Assembly: GCA_022653215.1 (NCBI GenBank)
Contig: JALCSJ010000003.1
Location: forward strand, 1-35,128
Direction of reading: 5' to 3'
DNA from: Acidaminococcaceae bacterium
GTDB taxonomy: Bacteria > Bacillota > Negativicutes > Acidaminococcales > Acidaminococcaceae
Length of the DNA: 35,128 bases
Made by a program: the position numbers and the translations under genes. How positions within the stretch are numbered: the stretch's first letter is position 1; each line of letters opens with the position of its first letter. Below the pieces are notes generated by a model that worked only from the letters and a program-made list of their open reading frames with translations, did not search any database and was not told the origin of the DNA. Shown piece by piece: positions 14,981 to 24,198 of the stretch.

Positions 14981-16301
14981 TATTTTCACCCCCTTGCGTG
15001 TTTTCTATTATATCACCTAAAACTCCATCTAAGAAAGTTTTTTCTATCTTTATGGGCAAAATTTTTCCGGTTAAATCTTCAGCACTTTGGCAAAAGGTCC
15101 GCACATAATTAGGTGTCAGCCCTTCCCAAAGACCTTCTTTGTTACGCATTTCCCAAAGGACTTCATAGGTATTGCCTAGCAAAGACCGACAGTAGTCCTC
15201 ATGCAGCATCTTGTCTAAATCCCCCAATTCCGCTGCTCTTAACTGTTTTTCCTGTTCAGGTACCTGATCTGTCATAGTAGCAGCCGGAGTTCCCTGCCGC
15301 CGGGAAAAAGGAAAAACGTGAATTTTGCTAAAATTACATTTCTTGGCAAAAGCCATTGTTGCAGCAAAATCTTCGGCTGTTTCCCCCGGAAATCCTACGA
15401 TAATGTCCGTAGTAATGGCAATATCCGGAACTTTTGCCCTTATGCCGTCCAGCAATTTTTTAAACTTAGCTGTAGTATAAGGCCTGTGCATATTTTTCAG
15501 GGTTTTATCACAGCCGGCCTGCAATGGCAAATGCAAATGAGGACACAATCTTTTGTCTTTAGCCATAATTTCCAGCAGATGGCCGTCGACTTCTACTGAC
15601 TCAAGAGAGCCTAACCGTAACCGCTTTAATTCCGGCACAGACAAAGCTGCCTCTACTGCTCCATCTAAATGAGAAGCACCTTCTTTTTCATGTCCATAAG
15701 CACCTAAGTGAATACCAATGAGTACCACTTCCTTAAAACCTTCCAGCACCAAAGAACCAACTTCCTCCCTTATGCTGTCCAAACTTCTGGACCGTAAAGG
15801 ACCTCTGGCGTAAGGAATAATACAGTAAGAACAATATTGATTGCAGCCTTCTTGAATTTTCAGGAAAGCTCTATCCTTGGTGGACTCAACTCCCGCTGCC
15901 AAATCTTCAAAGCTGCCATTAAAACTATGTACTTGGTTAATAGCCTTTTCCGGATGACTGTCCAAAGCACCATTCACCAGTGCAACAATATTTTTTCTGT
16001 CCTGGTTGCCAACCAGTAAATCCACCCCTGGAATTTTTGCCACTTCTTCCGGTGCCGTCTGAGGATAGCATCCGGTAACAACAATCAAAGGACTGCCGGC
16101 TTTTCTGGCAGCCCTGTGAATTATTTTTCGAGATTTACTCTGACCCATGTTGGTAACAACACAGGTATTAATCAAATATACATCCGCCGGTTCAGTAAAA
16201 TCGACGACCTTATAACCACTCTGGGTAAAAAGTTTTTCCATGGATGCTGTGTCTGATTGATTGACTTTACAACCCAAAGTATAAAAAGCAATGGTACGCA
16301 T
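14973..16301 (-). CDS. mtaB: tRNA (N6-L-threonylcarbamoyladenosine37-C2)-methylthiotransferase MtaB
   Basis: MtaB is a radical SAM methylthiotransferase that converts t6A37 to ms2t6A37 in tRNAs reading ANN codons. The 442 residues have the N-terminal MTTase domain with conserved Cys (Cys11 in TLGCKVNQ, NTCVVT and GCYPQ), the radical SAM cluster CNQYCSYC at about 150-160, and a C-terminal TRAM-like region (about 375-440). The three auxiliary-cluster Cys plus CxxxCxxC are the complete set expected for this class. The ATG at 16301 has GGGAGG overlapping the rsmE stop region. It sits in the prmA-rsmE-mtaB-hinT operon, a context typical of MtaB rather than MiaB or RimO. Confidence 0.95.
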   Translation of the reverse strand: MRTIAFYTLGCKVNQSDTASMEKLFTQSGYKVVDFTEPADVYLINTCVVTNMGQSKSRKIIHRAARKAGSPLIVVTGCYPQTAPEEVAKIPGVDLLVGNQDRKNIVALVNGALDSHPEKAINQVHSFNGSFEDLAAGVESTKDRAFLKIQEGCNQYCSYCIIPYARGPLRSRSLDSIREEVGSLVLEGFKEVVLIGIHLGAYGHEKEGASHLDGAVEAALSVPELKRLRLGSLESVEVDGHLLEIMAKDKRLCPHLHLPLQAGCDKTLKNMHRPYTTAKFKKLLDGIRAKVPDIAITTDIIVGFPGETAEDFAATMAFAKKCNFSKIHVFPFSRRQGTPAATMTDQVPEQEKQLRAAELGDLDKMLHEDYCRSLLGNTYEVLWEMRNKEGLWEGLTPNYVRTFCQSAEDLTGKILPIKIEKTFLDGVLGDIIENTQGGENND

Positions 16302-16306
16302 TAATT

Positions 16307-17044
16307 CTAGCCTCCCAAATTTCCTGTTTCATATAAAATAGCAGCTATGGCAGCAAGTCCTGCCGTTTCTGTCCGCAATATCCGCCGGCCCAGACTGACT
16401 GCAGTCATACCTGCTCCTTGCGCCAATTCTAATTCTTCTTTAGAAATACCGCCCTCCGGTCCAATAAGAAGTAATATGTCAGTTAAGTTGCCCGGCTTTT
16501 GCAACACTTCTTTTAAGCTTCGTTTATCTTCCACTTCATAAGCAACTATTTTTGTGGTCACATCTTTATACTCATTTAAAATTTGTGTCAGGGATGTTGG
16601 TACCATAACCTGAGGAACTATGTCCCGCTTGCTTTGTTTGGCTGCTTCTGCGGCAATCTTTTGCCATCTGAGCTGTTTTTTCTCTCCTTTGGCAGTATCT
16701 AACCTTACCACGGAGTTTTCCATGGCCACAGGGCAAATTACGCTGACACCCAATTCTACTGCTTTCTGGACAATGAAATCCATTTTGTCGCTTTTGGGCA
16801 ATCCCTGTGCCAAGATAATTTTCACAGATGGTTCATGGTTCTCTTCTATTTTCTCTACTAGGTTAATTGTAACCTGTTCAGAAGTTATGTCCTGTATTTT
16901 CATAAGAGCACAAATCTGATCCAAGCTGACAATTTGCAGGGTGTCCCCTACCTGCATTCTCAGCACCTTGCTAATATGATGTGCATCCGGTCCTGTTATA
17001 TCCATGGTTTCTTGAAAATTTTTCGTCAAAAAAAATCTGTGCAC
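16307..17044 (-). CDS. rsmE: 16S rRNA (uracil1498-N3)-methyltransferase RsmE
   Basis: RsmE methylates N3 of U1498 in 16S rRNA. It is a SPOUT-fold enzyme with a deep trefoil knot. The 245 residues contain an N-terminal PUA-like domain (about 1-70) with HRFFLTKNFQ and HHISKVLRMQVGD, and the SPOUT domain ending in the family signature LLIGPEGGISKEE (about 193-205) and LGRRILRTETAGLAA. The start GTG at 17044 lies one base after the prmA stop, with AAGGAAGAG upstream. The prmA-rsmE order is strongly conserved among bacteria. Confidence 0.95.
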   Translation of the reverse strand: MHRFFLTKNFQETMDITGPDAHHISKVLRMQVGDTLQIVSLDQICALMKIQDITSEQVTINLVEKIEENHEPSVKIILAQGLPKSDKMDFIVQKAVELGVSVICPVAMENSVVRLDTAKGEKKQLRWQKIAAEAAKQSKRDIVPQVMVPTSLTQILNEYKDVTTKIVAYEVEDKRSLKEVLQKPGNLTDILLLIGPEGGISKEELELAQGAGMTAVSLGRRILRTETAGLAAIAAILYETGNLGG

Positions 17045-17045
17045 G

Positions 17046-17990
17046 TTACTCTTCCTTTCCCATAAGGATGGCTGCCCAGCCTCCTCGCCGGTTAATCTTC
17101 TTTATGGTCATTCCTGCTTTCTCAGCAGCCTGTTCTACGTCTTGAACCCTGTCTTCAATAATGCCGCTGGCTAAGAACAAACCACCTGGCAAAAGCTTAC
17201 CCGGTACATCCTGCAGCAAAACAATAATAACGTTAGCAATAATATTAGCTACTATGATATTTGCCTTTCCTGCTGTACCTGTCAGCAGATCACCCTGCTT
17301 AACTTCAATCACTTGGTCCAGTTTATTCATTGCCACATTCTCTCTGGCAACTTTTACTGCCGTGGAATCATTATCTACGGCCTTTACACTTTTCGCTCCT
17401 ACCAGCGCCGCCGCAATGGCCAGAATCCCGCTGCCGGTACCCACATCAAATACCAGACTGTCAGGTTTTACTATTTTTTCCAGTTCAGCCATGCACATAG
17501 CAGTAGTATGGTGAGTTCCTGTTCCAAAGGCCATTCCCGGGTCAATGTGAATTATCTTCTCACCCGGCTTAGCCTTATATTCTTCCCAGCTGGGTTTAAT
17601 TACCAAGCATTTACCAATATGCGTAGTATGAAAGTACTGCTTCCATTCATTAGCCCAATCTTCTTGGGAAATTTTTTGAAAAAGGGTCGAGCCGAATTGA
17701 AACTTGCCAATGCGCTGTTCTATCGTTTTAAGGCCTATCTCTATTTCAGCTAATTTATTCCGGAGTTTAGCATCCTCAGGATAATAGGCAGTAATAGTGA
17801 CTACCTCAGTATTGGTCTGTTCCGGAATATCGCACAATTCCCAGTTAGCCGTTTTCCGCAAATCATTAATCAAAACAGGGTCCTCAATAACAACACCATT
17901 ATTAGAAGCTCCTGCCTCTCTCAGCATATCTGCCACTGCTTCTACCGCCCCATGATTTACTTTTACGCTGACTCCTAACCATTCATCCAT
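17046..17990 (-). CDS. prmA: Ribosomal protein L11 methyltransferase
   Basis: PrmA trimethylates lysines of ribosomal protein L11. The 314 residues have the N-terminal substrate-recognition domain (about 1-100, WLGVSVKVNHGAVEAV near the start), the linker, and a class I SAM methyltransferase core with IDPGMAFGTGTHHTTAMC (about 150-167), FDVGTGSGILAIAA (motif I, about 180-193) and NIIVANIIANVI. The ATG at 17990 follows GGAGA. It heads the prmA-rsmE-mtaB-hinT run and lies 40 bases past the dnaJ terminator, with an extended -10 of its own. Confidence 0.95.
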   Translation of the reverse strand: MDEWLGVSVKVNHGAVEAVADMLREAGASNNGVVIEDPVLINDLRKTANWELCDIPEQTNTEVVTITAYYPEDAKLRNKLAEIEIGLKTIEQRIGKFQFGSTLFQKISQEDWANEWKQYFHTTHIGKCLVIKPSWEEYKAKPGEKIIHIDPGMAFGTGTHHTTAMCMAELEKIVKPDSLVFDVGTGSGILAIAAALVGAKSVKAVDNDSTAVKVARENVAMNKLDQVIEVKQGDLLTGTAGKANIIVANIIANVIIVLLQDVPGKLLPGGLFLASGIIEDRVQDVEQAAEKAGMTIKKINRRGGWAAILMGKEE

Positions 17991-18023
17991 GTCACTATCT
18001 CCTCGTCACTTATTGTCTTTCAT

Positions 18024-18032
18024 AGTATAACA
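18024..18032 (-). promoter_or_regulatory. Extended -10 promoter of prmA
   Basis: TGT-TATACT on the minus strand (TATACT at 18024-18029, TG at 18031-18032) lies three bases past the terminator hairpin. No -35 is visible because that position falls in the hairpin. It is suggested by location: prmA follows a strong terminator and needs its own start. Confidence 0.42.
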
Positions 18033-18034
18033 TA

Positions 18035-18062
18035 AAAAGGACGCGAGTAATCGCGTCCTTTT
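18035..18062. terminator. Terminator of the hrcA-grpE-dnaK-dnaJ operon
   Basis: A perfect 12-bp stem (AAAAGGACGCGA at 18035-18046 with its complement at 18051-18062) with a GTAA loop lies right after the dnaJ stop codon. Both flanks have T/A runs. Confidence 0.92.
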
Positions 18063-18064
18063 CT

Positions 18065-19246
18065 TTATTTCTTAAACATATTTTTGACTTTGTCGAAAAA
18101 GCCTTTTTCTTCAGGATTGATATTGTCCCCGCCGATGATTTCAAACTTACGCAAAGCGTCCTTTTGTTTCTCATCCAGTTTAGTAGGAACTACAACCTTT
18201 AGACGAACCAATTGATCACCTTTAGTACCGTCACGGAGACTGGCAATACCTTTACCCTTCAACCGTAAAACTTTTCCCGGCTGAGTGCCTTCCGGCACTT
18301 TCATGATCACTTCACCATAAAGAGTAGGTACTTTAATCTCTGCGCCTAATGTAGCTTGAACTATACTGATAGGTACTTCACAGGTTACAGTAGTGCCGTC
18401 ACGGCCAAAGAATTTATGTGGTTTCACATACAGATAAACATACAAATCACCTGTCGGTCCACCATTGGTTCCTGCTTCGCCTTTACCGGCTACTCTTAAA
18501 CGAGAGCCATTATCAACACCTGCAGGAATCTTCACAGTAATTGTGCTGCGTTTCTTCATATGACCTGTACCACCGCAGTCTTTGCAAGGGTGAGTAATAA
18601 TTTTACCTGTACCATGACATTTACGGCAGGGCTGCACATTAACCATCTGACCAAACATAGTACTTTGTGTTACACGGACTTCACCTGTACCATGGCAGTC
18701 AGGACAAGTCTCAGCTGATGTGCCGGGCTCAGCGCCTGAACCATTGCACCGTTCACAGGTTTCTTCTCTGTTAAGGCGAACATTTTTTTCTACACCGAAA
18801 GCAGCTTCTTCAAAAGTCAGTTCCATATCCAGGCGCAAATCTGCCCCGGCACGAGGACCATTTTTCTGAGCACGGCTGCGTCCGCCCTGACCACCGAAGA
18901 ACATGTTGAAAATATCATCCATGCCTTCGCCGCCACCGCCAAAACCGCCGAATCCACCTTGGAATCCGCCAAAGCCTCCACCGAAGGGGTTGCCTCCTCC
19001 GGCACCGCCACCGCCGTTTTGGAAAGCAGCGTGACCGTATTGGTCATAGGCAGCACGTTTTTGTTCATCGGACAAAACACTATAAGCCTCGTTGCATTCC
19101 TTAAACTTTTCGGCAGCTTCCGGATTATCCTTATTCAAATCAGGATGATACTTACGCGCCAGTTTCCGATATGCTTTTTTCAACTCATCGGCTGTGGCAG
19201 TTTTCGCCACCCCCAGCACATCATAATAATCTCTTTTTTCAGCCAT
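18065..19246 (-). CDS. dnaJ: Chaperone protein DnaJ
   Basis: DnaJ is the Hsp40 co-chaperone that delivers substrates to DnaK and stimulates its ATPase. The 393 residues form a complete class A DnaJ: J-domain (1-70) with HPD at 34-36; a Gly/Phe-rich region (about 76-120); four CxxCxGxG zinc-binding repeats in [24 protein letters not shown] and CKDCGGTG (about 165-225); and the C-terminal substrate-binding domains. The G/F region is long and glycine-heavy. The ATG at 19246 is 21 bases after dnaK, in the standard grpE-dnaK-dnaJ order. Confidence 0.98.
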   Translation of the reverse strand: MAEKRDYYDVLGVAKTATADELKKAYRKLARKYHPDLNKDNPEAAEKFKECNEAYSVLSDEQKRAAYDQYGHAAFQNGGGGAGGGNPFGGGFGGFQGGFGGFGGGGEGMDDIFNMFFGGQGGRSRAQKNGPRAGADLRLDMELTFEEAAFGVEKNVRLNREETCERCNGSGAEPGTSAETCPDCHGTGEVRVTQSTMFGQMVNVQPCRKCHGTGKIITHPCKDCGGTGHMKKRSTITVKIPAGVDNGSRLRVAGKGEAGTNGGPTGDLYVYLYVKPHKFFGRDGTTVTCEVPISIVQATLGAEIKVPTLYGEVIMKVPEGTQPGKVLRLKGKGIASLRDGTKGDQLVRLKVVVPTKLDEKQKDALRKFEIIGGDNINPEEKGFFDKVKNMFKK

Positions 19247-19267
19247 TAGTATCTCCCTCTAAGAATA

Positions 19268-21121
19268 TTATTTCTTGTCTTTATCGTCTACTACTTCTGC
19301 ATCAACTACATCATCTTCAGGTTTCTTTTGTTCTGCGCCAGCTCCGGCACCGGTATTTGCACCGGCTCCGGCTTTTGCACCGTTAGCCTGATTTTGCTTG
19401 TAAAGTTCAGCAGATAAATCATACAAAGGTTTCTGTAAAGCTTCAGTATCGCTCTTAATCTTAGCAGAATCGTTACCCTTCAAGGTTTCTTTCAAGGTAT
19501 CGATAGCAGCTTGTACTGCTTTAATCTTGTCATCATGGCCTTTACCCTGCATATCTTTAACAGTCTTTTCAGCCTGGTAAACCATGGTATCAGCCTGGTT
19601 ACGAACTTCTACGTCTTCTTTGCGTTTCTTGTCGGCAGCAGCATTAGCTTCTGCTTCTTTAACCATCTTGTCTACTTCGTCCTTGTTCAAAGAACCGGAA
19701 GAAGTAATGGTAATCTTCTGCTCTTTGCCGGTACCCAAATCTTTGGCGCTAACATTAACAATACCGTTAGCATCAATATCGAAAGCAACTTCGATTTGAG
19801 GAACTCCGCGAGGAGCCAAAGGAATACCGCCTAATTCGAAACGACCCAGAGTTTTATTATCGGCAGCCATTTCACGTTCACCTTGCAGTACGTGAATATC
19901 AACGGAAGGCTGATTATCGGCAGCAGTTGAGAATACTTGTTTCTTAGATGTAGGAATAGTGGTGTTACGATCAATAATCTTGGTGAATACACCGCCCATG
20001 GTTTCAATACCCAAGGACAAAGGAGTTACATCAAGAAGCAGAACGTCTTTAACATCACCGGCCAAAACACCGGCCTGAATAGCAGCACCAACAGCTACAC
20101 ATTCATCAGGGTTTACGCCGTGAGCAGGTTCTTGACCAAATAATTTCTTAATAGCTTCCTGAACAGCAGGGATTCTGGAAGAACCGCCAACCAGTAAAAC
20201 CTTGTTAATATCTTTGGTACCCATCTTAGCATCATCCAAAGCTTTATGCACACAGGTAAAGGTTTTGTCTACCAGATCTGCAGTCATTTCTTCGAATTTA
20301 GCTCTGGTCAAATCCATATCCAAATGTTGAGGGCCATTAGCACCTGCAGTAATGAAAGGCAGGTTAATATTGGTGGTCAGCATGTTGGACAATTCAATCT
20401 TTGCTTTTTCAGCAGCTTCACGAATACGCTGCATAGCCATCTTATCACCGGTTAAATCAATGCCGGTCTTTTTCTTGAATTCATCAGTCATCCAGTTCAT
20501 GACTCTTTCATCAAAGTCATCGCCGCCCAGATGAGTATCACCGTTGGTGGATTTAACTTCGAATACGCCGTCACCTAATTCCAAAATAGATACATCGAAA
20601 GTGCCGCCGCCCAAATCATAAACCAAAATTGTCTTGTCTTCAGCTTTATCCATACCATAAGCCAAAGCAGCAGCAGTAGGTTCGTTAATAATACGCATTA
20701 CTTCCAGTCCGGCAATCTTACCGGCATCTTTGGTAGCCTGACGTTGGCTGTCGTTAAAGTAAGCAGGAACAGTAATAACTGCCTGGGTCACTTTTTCTCC
20801 TAAATACTTTTCAGCATCACCCTTCATTTTTTCCAGAATCATAGCGGAAATTTGTTCAGGGGTATAATCTTTGTTGTCAATGTGAACCTTGAATTGAGTA
20901 CCCATTTGACGTTTGATAGAACTAATAGTTCTGTCAGGATTTGATACAGCCTGACGTTTTGCTAATTGACCGACCAAACGTTGGTCATCTTTCGTGAAAC
21001 CAACAACAGAAGGAGTTAAATTACCACCCTCCTGAGTAGGAATAACGGTAGCAGCACCGCCTTCCATAACAGCTACAACAGAGTTTGTCGTACCTAAATC
21101 AATACCAATTATCTTAGACAT
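19268..21121 (-). CDS. dnaK: Chaperone protein DnaK (Hsp70)
   Basis: DnaK is the ATP-driven Hsp70 that binds exposed hydrophobic segments of client proteins. The 617 residues comprise the nucleotide-binding domain with [17 protein letters not shown] (from residue 6), [15 protein letters not shown] and [14 protein letters not shown], the interdomain linker [13 protein letters not shown] (about 360-372), the substrate-binding domain, and a lid ending in an Ala/Gly-rich tail followed by the acidic end [19 protein letters not shown]. The tail [16 protein letters not shown] is longer in low-complexity Gly/Ala than usual. The start is ATG at 21121. A possible extra promoter (21165-21193) lies in the 72-base gap to grpE. 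Confidence 0.98.
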   Translation of the reverse strand: MSKIIGIDLGTTNSVVAVMEGGAATVIPTQEGGNLTPSVVGFTKDDQRLVGQLAKRQAVSNPDRTISSIKRQMGTQFKVHIDNKDYTPEQISAMILEKMKGDAEKYLGEKVTQAVITVPAYFNDSQRQATKDAGKIAGLEVMRIINEPTAAALAYGMDKAEDKTILVYDLGGGTFDVSILELGDGVFEVKSTNGDTHLGGDDFDERVMNWMTDEFKKKTGIDLTGDKMAMQRIREAAEKAKIELSNMLTTNINLPFITAGANGPQHLDMDLTRAKFEEMTADLVDKTFTCVHKALDDAKMGTKDINKVLLVGGSSRIPAVQEAIKKLFGQEPAHGVNPDECVAVGAAIQAGVLAGDVKDVLLLDVTPLSLGIETMGGVFTKIIDRNTTIPTSKKQVFSTAADNQPSVDIHVLQGEREMAADNKTLGRFELGGIPLAPRGVPQIEVAFDIDANGIVNVSAKDLGTGKEQKITITSSGSLNKDEVDKMVKEAEANAAADKKRKEDVEVRNQADTMVYQAEKTVKDMQGKGHDDKIKAVQAAIDTLKETLKGNDSAKIKSDTEALQKPLYDLSAELYKQNQANGAKAGAGANTGAGAGAEQKKPEDDVVDAEVVDDKDKK

Positions 21122-21164
21122 AATAGTTTCCTCCCTATCTCGTTATCTTTTAATTTGAATTTAT

Positions 21165-21193
21165 ATTATCACCGATATGTGCTCGGTTAGCAA
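21165..21193 (-). promoter_or_regulatory. Possible internal promoter between grpE and dnaK
   Basis: TTGCTA (21188-21193) and GATAAT (21165-21170) are 17 bases apart on the minus strand, immediately after the grpE stop. Four of six and five of six consensus matches. The gap of 72 bases is the longest inside this operon. No CIRCE element is present here, so this start would escape HrcA. Confidence 0.38.
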
Positions 21194-21892
21194 CTAAGAA
21201 TTATGTACTACTCGTACTTTACTGTGGCGAATAATATTGTCGCCAATCTTGTACCCCTTTTCAGCTACTAAATCTATCGTTTCATCAGGCAAATCAGAGG
21301 CAGTATTCTGCATAACAGCTTCATGGAACTGAGGGTCGAATTTTTGTCCCTGAGCCGGGATTTCTTCAATCTTCAATGCTTGGAGAGCCTGCTGGAACTG
21401 CTTATGAATCTTTGTCATGCCTTCATGCATGGCCTCAGCAGTGGCACCTTGTTGTTTCATGCTGTCTTCAGCTCTTTCAAAGTTATCCAGGACTTTCAAA
21501 AACTCTTTGGTCACACTGGCCGTAACAAAAGCTGCCAGTCTTTCCTGATCCTGAGCACTGCGTTTTCTAACATTGCTGAAGTCTGCCTGCAGACGAGCCA
21601 ACTGATTTTGTAATTCTTCAATCTTTTTATCACGAGGGTCCGGTTGAGTAGCTTCTGCAGCCTTGGCCTGTTCAGCAGTTTGTTCTTGAGTTTCTGCTGT
21701 TTCTGGTTGTTCTTGAGCTTGCTTAGCTTCAGCATCCTTAACTGCTTCTTCCTCAGCTTCTGCAGTTTTTGCCTGCTCAGCTTTTTCTTGTTGGGCTTTT
21801 GCCTGTTCAGCAGTTTTATTATGATCCTTGCGATAAAGATTTTCGTGCCGGTTTTCTTTGTTAAAACCATGGCTATGATTATGATTATGCAC
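21194..21892 (-). CDS. grpE: Nucleotide exchange factor GrpE
   Basis: GrpE releases ADP from DnaK and is a thermosensor in the Hsp70 cycle. The 232-residue protein starts with an unusual His/Asn-rich head (HNHNHSHGF at residues 2-10, with more His to 24) followed by a long Ala/Glu/Gln/Lys-rich, low-complexity segment (about 25-85). The conserved part begins near residue 88: the long dimer coiled coil (KIEELQNQLARLQADFSNVRKR region), then FLKVLDNFERAED and the beta-wing with GYKIGDNIIRHSKVRVV near the end. The start is GTG at 21892 with AGGAAG upstream; no in-frame ATG could remove the head. It sits 13 bases after hrcA. Confidence 0.96.
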   Translation of the reverse strand: MHNHNHSHGFNKENRHENLYRKDHNKTAEQAKAQQEKAEQAKTAEAEEEAVKDAEAKQAQEQPETAETQEQTAEQAKAAEATQPDPRDKKIEELQNQLARLQADFSNVRKRSAQDQERLAAFVTASVTKEFLKVLDNFERAEDSMKQQGATAEAMHEGMTKIHKQFQQALQALKIEEIPAQGQKFDPQFHEAVMQNTASDLPDETIDLVAEKGYKIGDNIIRHSKVRVVHNS

Positions 21893-21904
21893 TATACTTC
21901 CTCC

Positions 21905-22951
21905 TTATTTGTTTGCTTCACTCATTTTATTAAATACCACATGCATATACTTTTGCAGATAATCCATTACGGAGATAACTTTCTTATACTCCATTCTGGT
22001 AGGTCCTAATACAGCCAGAGTTCCTACTACCTGCCCGTTTAAACGGTAAGTAGCCTGAATCATGCTGCAGTCCTGTATGCCTGTGAAGGTATTTTCGCTG
22101 CCAATGGTAACTCTTAATCCGGAATTAGTTCCCGCATTAAGCATATCTTTCAGCACCTGTTCTTCTTCCAGAACTCCCAACAGTTCTTTTATTCTGTTGG
22201 CATCTTGAAATTCCGGCTGATTAAACAACTGCTTGGTACCACCTAAAAACATTTTTTCTTTCTTCTGGCCCTGCTGCATTTGTGTTACGGCTTTCAAAAG
22301 AGAAGAAAACAGCATCTTATCTCCCTGAATTTCCTGATGGGCATCGTGCAAAACTTCGGAATCAATGGTATCCAGATTCATGCCATGTAACTTATTGGTA
22401 ATATTTCTGGCCAAATAATCCAGTTCATCCTGCTGCATACCTAAAGGAATTTCCACAACGCAATTATCAATCTGACCATCTTCGGTAATCAAGCAAAGAA
22501 TTGCCTGATGTTCATTTAATGGTAGAAATCTCATATAAGAAAACTTGCTGGTTGTTTCCTTATTGGCTAAAACCAATGATACGTTTTTGCTCATACGGGA
22601 AAGGATTTTTGCCGTAGACTGAAAAATATCATCAATGTTACGAACTCTTTCCTTATACCAGTTATCAATGAGAGCAATATCATTGGGAGTTAAACTGCCG
22701 GGTTTAATCAATGAATCTACATAATACCTATATGCTTTGCTGGAAGGAATACGGCCGGCAGAAGTATGAGGCTGATCCAAAAAGCCCAACAATTCCAAAT
22801 CCGACATTTCATTACGAATGGTAGCCGGACTAATACCAAGATTATATTTTCTTGCTATAGTGCGAGACCCAACAGGCTCAGCAGTAGCAATATAATCTTC
22901 AATAATAATTTGAAGAATTTGTCTTTGTCTATCACTCAGCACTGTTATCAT
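21905..22951 (-). CDS. hrcA: Heat-inducible transcription repressor HrcA
   Basis: HrcA binds the CIRCE inverted repeat and represses class I heat-shock genes; it needs GroEL for activity. The 348 residues have an N-terminal winged helix-turn-helix (about 1-75; ILQIIIEDYIATAEPVGSRT and ISPATIRNEMSDLE), then the GAF-like and dimerisation domains, with GLRVTIGSENTFTGIQDCS near residue 280. A CIRCE element lies 15 bases upstream of the ATG at 22951, so the repressor is autoregulated. It is the first gene of hrcA-grpE-dnaK-dnaJ. Confidence 0.98.
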   Translation of the reverse strand: MITVLSDRQRQILQIIIEDYIATAEPVGSRTIARKYNLGISPATIRNEMSDLELLGFLDQPHTSAGRIPSSKAYRYYVDSLIKPGSLTPNDIALIDNWYKERVRNIDDIFQSTAKILSRMSKNVSLVLANKETTSKFSYMRFLPLNEHQAILCLITEDGQIDNCVVEIPLGMQQDELDYLARNITNKLHGMNLDTIDSEVLHDAHQEIQGDKMLFSSLLKAVTQMQQGQKKEKMFLGGTKQLFNQPEFQDANRIKELLGVLEEEQVLKDMLNAGTNSGLRVTIGSENTFTGIQDCSMIQATYRLNGQVVGTLAVLGPTRMEYKKVISVMDYLQKYMHVVFNKMSEANK

Positions 22952-22966
22952 CTCTCTTTCTGTCTG

Positions 22967-22993
22967 TTAGCACTCTTTAGTGTAGAGTGCTAA
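22967..22993. promoter_or_regulatory. CIRCE operator (HrcA binding site)
   Basis: A perfect match to the consensus inverted repeat: TTAGCACTC (22967-22975), nine bases, GAGTGCTAA (22985-22993). It lies between the promoter at 23006-23034 and the hrcA start, at or just downstream of the transcription start, as expected for HrcA repression. It is the only CIRCE seen in the window. Confidence 0.97.
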
Positions 22994-23005
22994 CATCTGA
23001 TAATA

Positions 23006-23034
23006 AAGATACACCCTATTAGACAAAATGTCAA
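23006..23034 (-). promoter_or_regulatory. Promoter of hrcA-grpE-dnaK-dnaJ
   Basis: Perfect TTGACA (23029-23034) is followed after 17 bases by TATCTT (23006-23011). The -10 is only fair, but CIRCE begins 12 bases further downstream. The -35 is 16 bases past the hemW stop, with no terminator in the gap. Confidence 0.75.
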
Positions 23035-23049
23035 TAGGTTTACAAAATT

Positions 23050-24186
23050 TCACATGAATTTTTCAAACACTCTGTTGCCAAACTGCATGCCTTTTGCCGT
23101 AAGTCTTAAGACATTACCATTTTCCGTCCATTCCACAAGGTTTTGCAGCTCACACTCAGTAACTTCTTTACTATATTTTTTCTTGAAATCAACGCCAAAA
23201 CGTTCTTTTATTTCTTCTATATTAATACCGTCTATAGTACGTAGTCCCATGAAGATACACTCTTCCAGCTGAATATCCGATGTGAGTTTCTCTATGTCCT
23301 GTTTTCCCCCAGCCAGATATGCGGCCATGGTTAAAGGCCCTGTGCGTCTTTCTCTGCCGGTAAAGCTTACTGCTCCTATACCAAAGCCTAAATAAGGTAA
23401 ATAATGCCAGTAAACCAAATTGTGCTGTGCTTCTTCTCCCGGTTTGGCAAAATTGGAAATTTCATAATGTCTGAGACCATGTTCAGGTAAGTATTTGACT
23501 ATAAAATCATACATGTCGCCTACCATATTATCATCCGGTAGTTTAAGCTTGCCTTCTTTAATATCTTTGGCTAAAGGGGTACCTTTTTCTACGCTTAAGC
23601 TATAAACAGAAATATGAGTAAGTCCAAGTTTTACCAGCTCTTCCACGGAGCTTTTCACTGAATTTAATGTCTGACCGGGGTAGCCAAAAATCAAATCTCC
23701 GTTTATTTTTTTAAATCCTGCTTTTTGGGCCATGTCCAAAGCAGCAAGAGCTTCTTTCTTATTATGAATTCTCCCCATAGTTTTTAATTCTTTGTCATGA
23801 AGAGATTGAATTCCCATGCTGATTCTATCAAAGCCAAGGTTTCTGTAGGCCTTTAGCTTTTCCCCGTCCACAGTGCCCGGGTTAACTTCAATGGTAGCTT
23901 CAGCCGGCCGTTGCCATAAACCCTTGGCCTTTAAAGCGTACACAATCTGTTCCAAGCAAGAAAGTGGCAAAACGCTGGGAGTCCCTCCCCCAAAGTAAAT
24001 CGTGGCCCTTGGATTAACAGGCATGATTTTCCTATAACGGCCAATATGCCGGCATAATTGCTCAGTATAGGCTACCATCTTGTTCCCCTCCACCTGAGGG
24101 AAAGAAGTAAAATCACAGTATTGACATTTTTGCAAGCAAAAAGGGATATGTATATATATCCCTTGTAATATTTCCCATTTATTCAT
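23050..24186 (-). CDS. hemW: HemW-type radical SAM protein (heme chaperone family)
   Basis: HemW is a radical SAM protein related to oxygen-independent coproporphyrinogen III dehydrogenase; the characterised members deliver heme rather than make it. From the chosen start, 378 residues contain the CxxxCxxC cluster (Cys17, Cys21, Cys24) followed by Asp-Phe (CDF), as in HemW rather than HemN, which has a fourth Cys there. The region GGGTPSVLP follows, and a HemN C-terminal domain (about 290-375). The ATG at 24186 is spaced eight bases from AAGG; an upstream GTG at 24195 lies in that Shine-Dalgarno. It follows lepA by 12 bases; lepA-hemW-hrcA is a classical Firmicutes order. Confidence 0.94.
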   Translation of the reverse strand: MNKWEILQGIYIHIPFCLQKCQYCDFTSFPQVEGNKMVAYTEQLCRHIGRYRKIMPVNPRATIYFGGGTPSVLPLSCLEQIVYALKAKGLWQRPAEATIEVNPGTVDGEKLKAYRNLGFDRISMGIQSLHDKELKTMGRIHNKKEALAALDMAQKAGFKKINGDLIFGYPGQTLNSVKSSVEELVKLGLTHISVYSLSVEKGTPLAKDIKEGKLKLPDDNMVGDMYDFIVKYLPEHGLRHYEISNFAKPGEEAQHNLVYWHYLPYLGFGIGAVSFTGRERRTGPLTMAAYLAGGKQDIEKLTSDIQLEECIFMGLRTIDGINIEEIKERFGVDFKKKYSKEVTECELQNLVEWTENGNVLRLTAKGMQFGNRVFEKFM

Positions 24187-24198
24187 CTGCTTCACCTT

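Noticed and set aside
21644-22009. Leu/Ser/Phe-rich 121-residue frame on the plus strand
   Set aside because: It is the mirror of the GrpE low-complexity segment; such Glu/Ala/Lys codons read in reverse as Leu/Ser/Phe.
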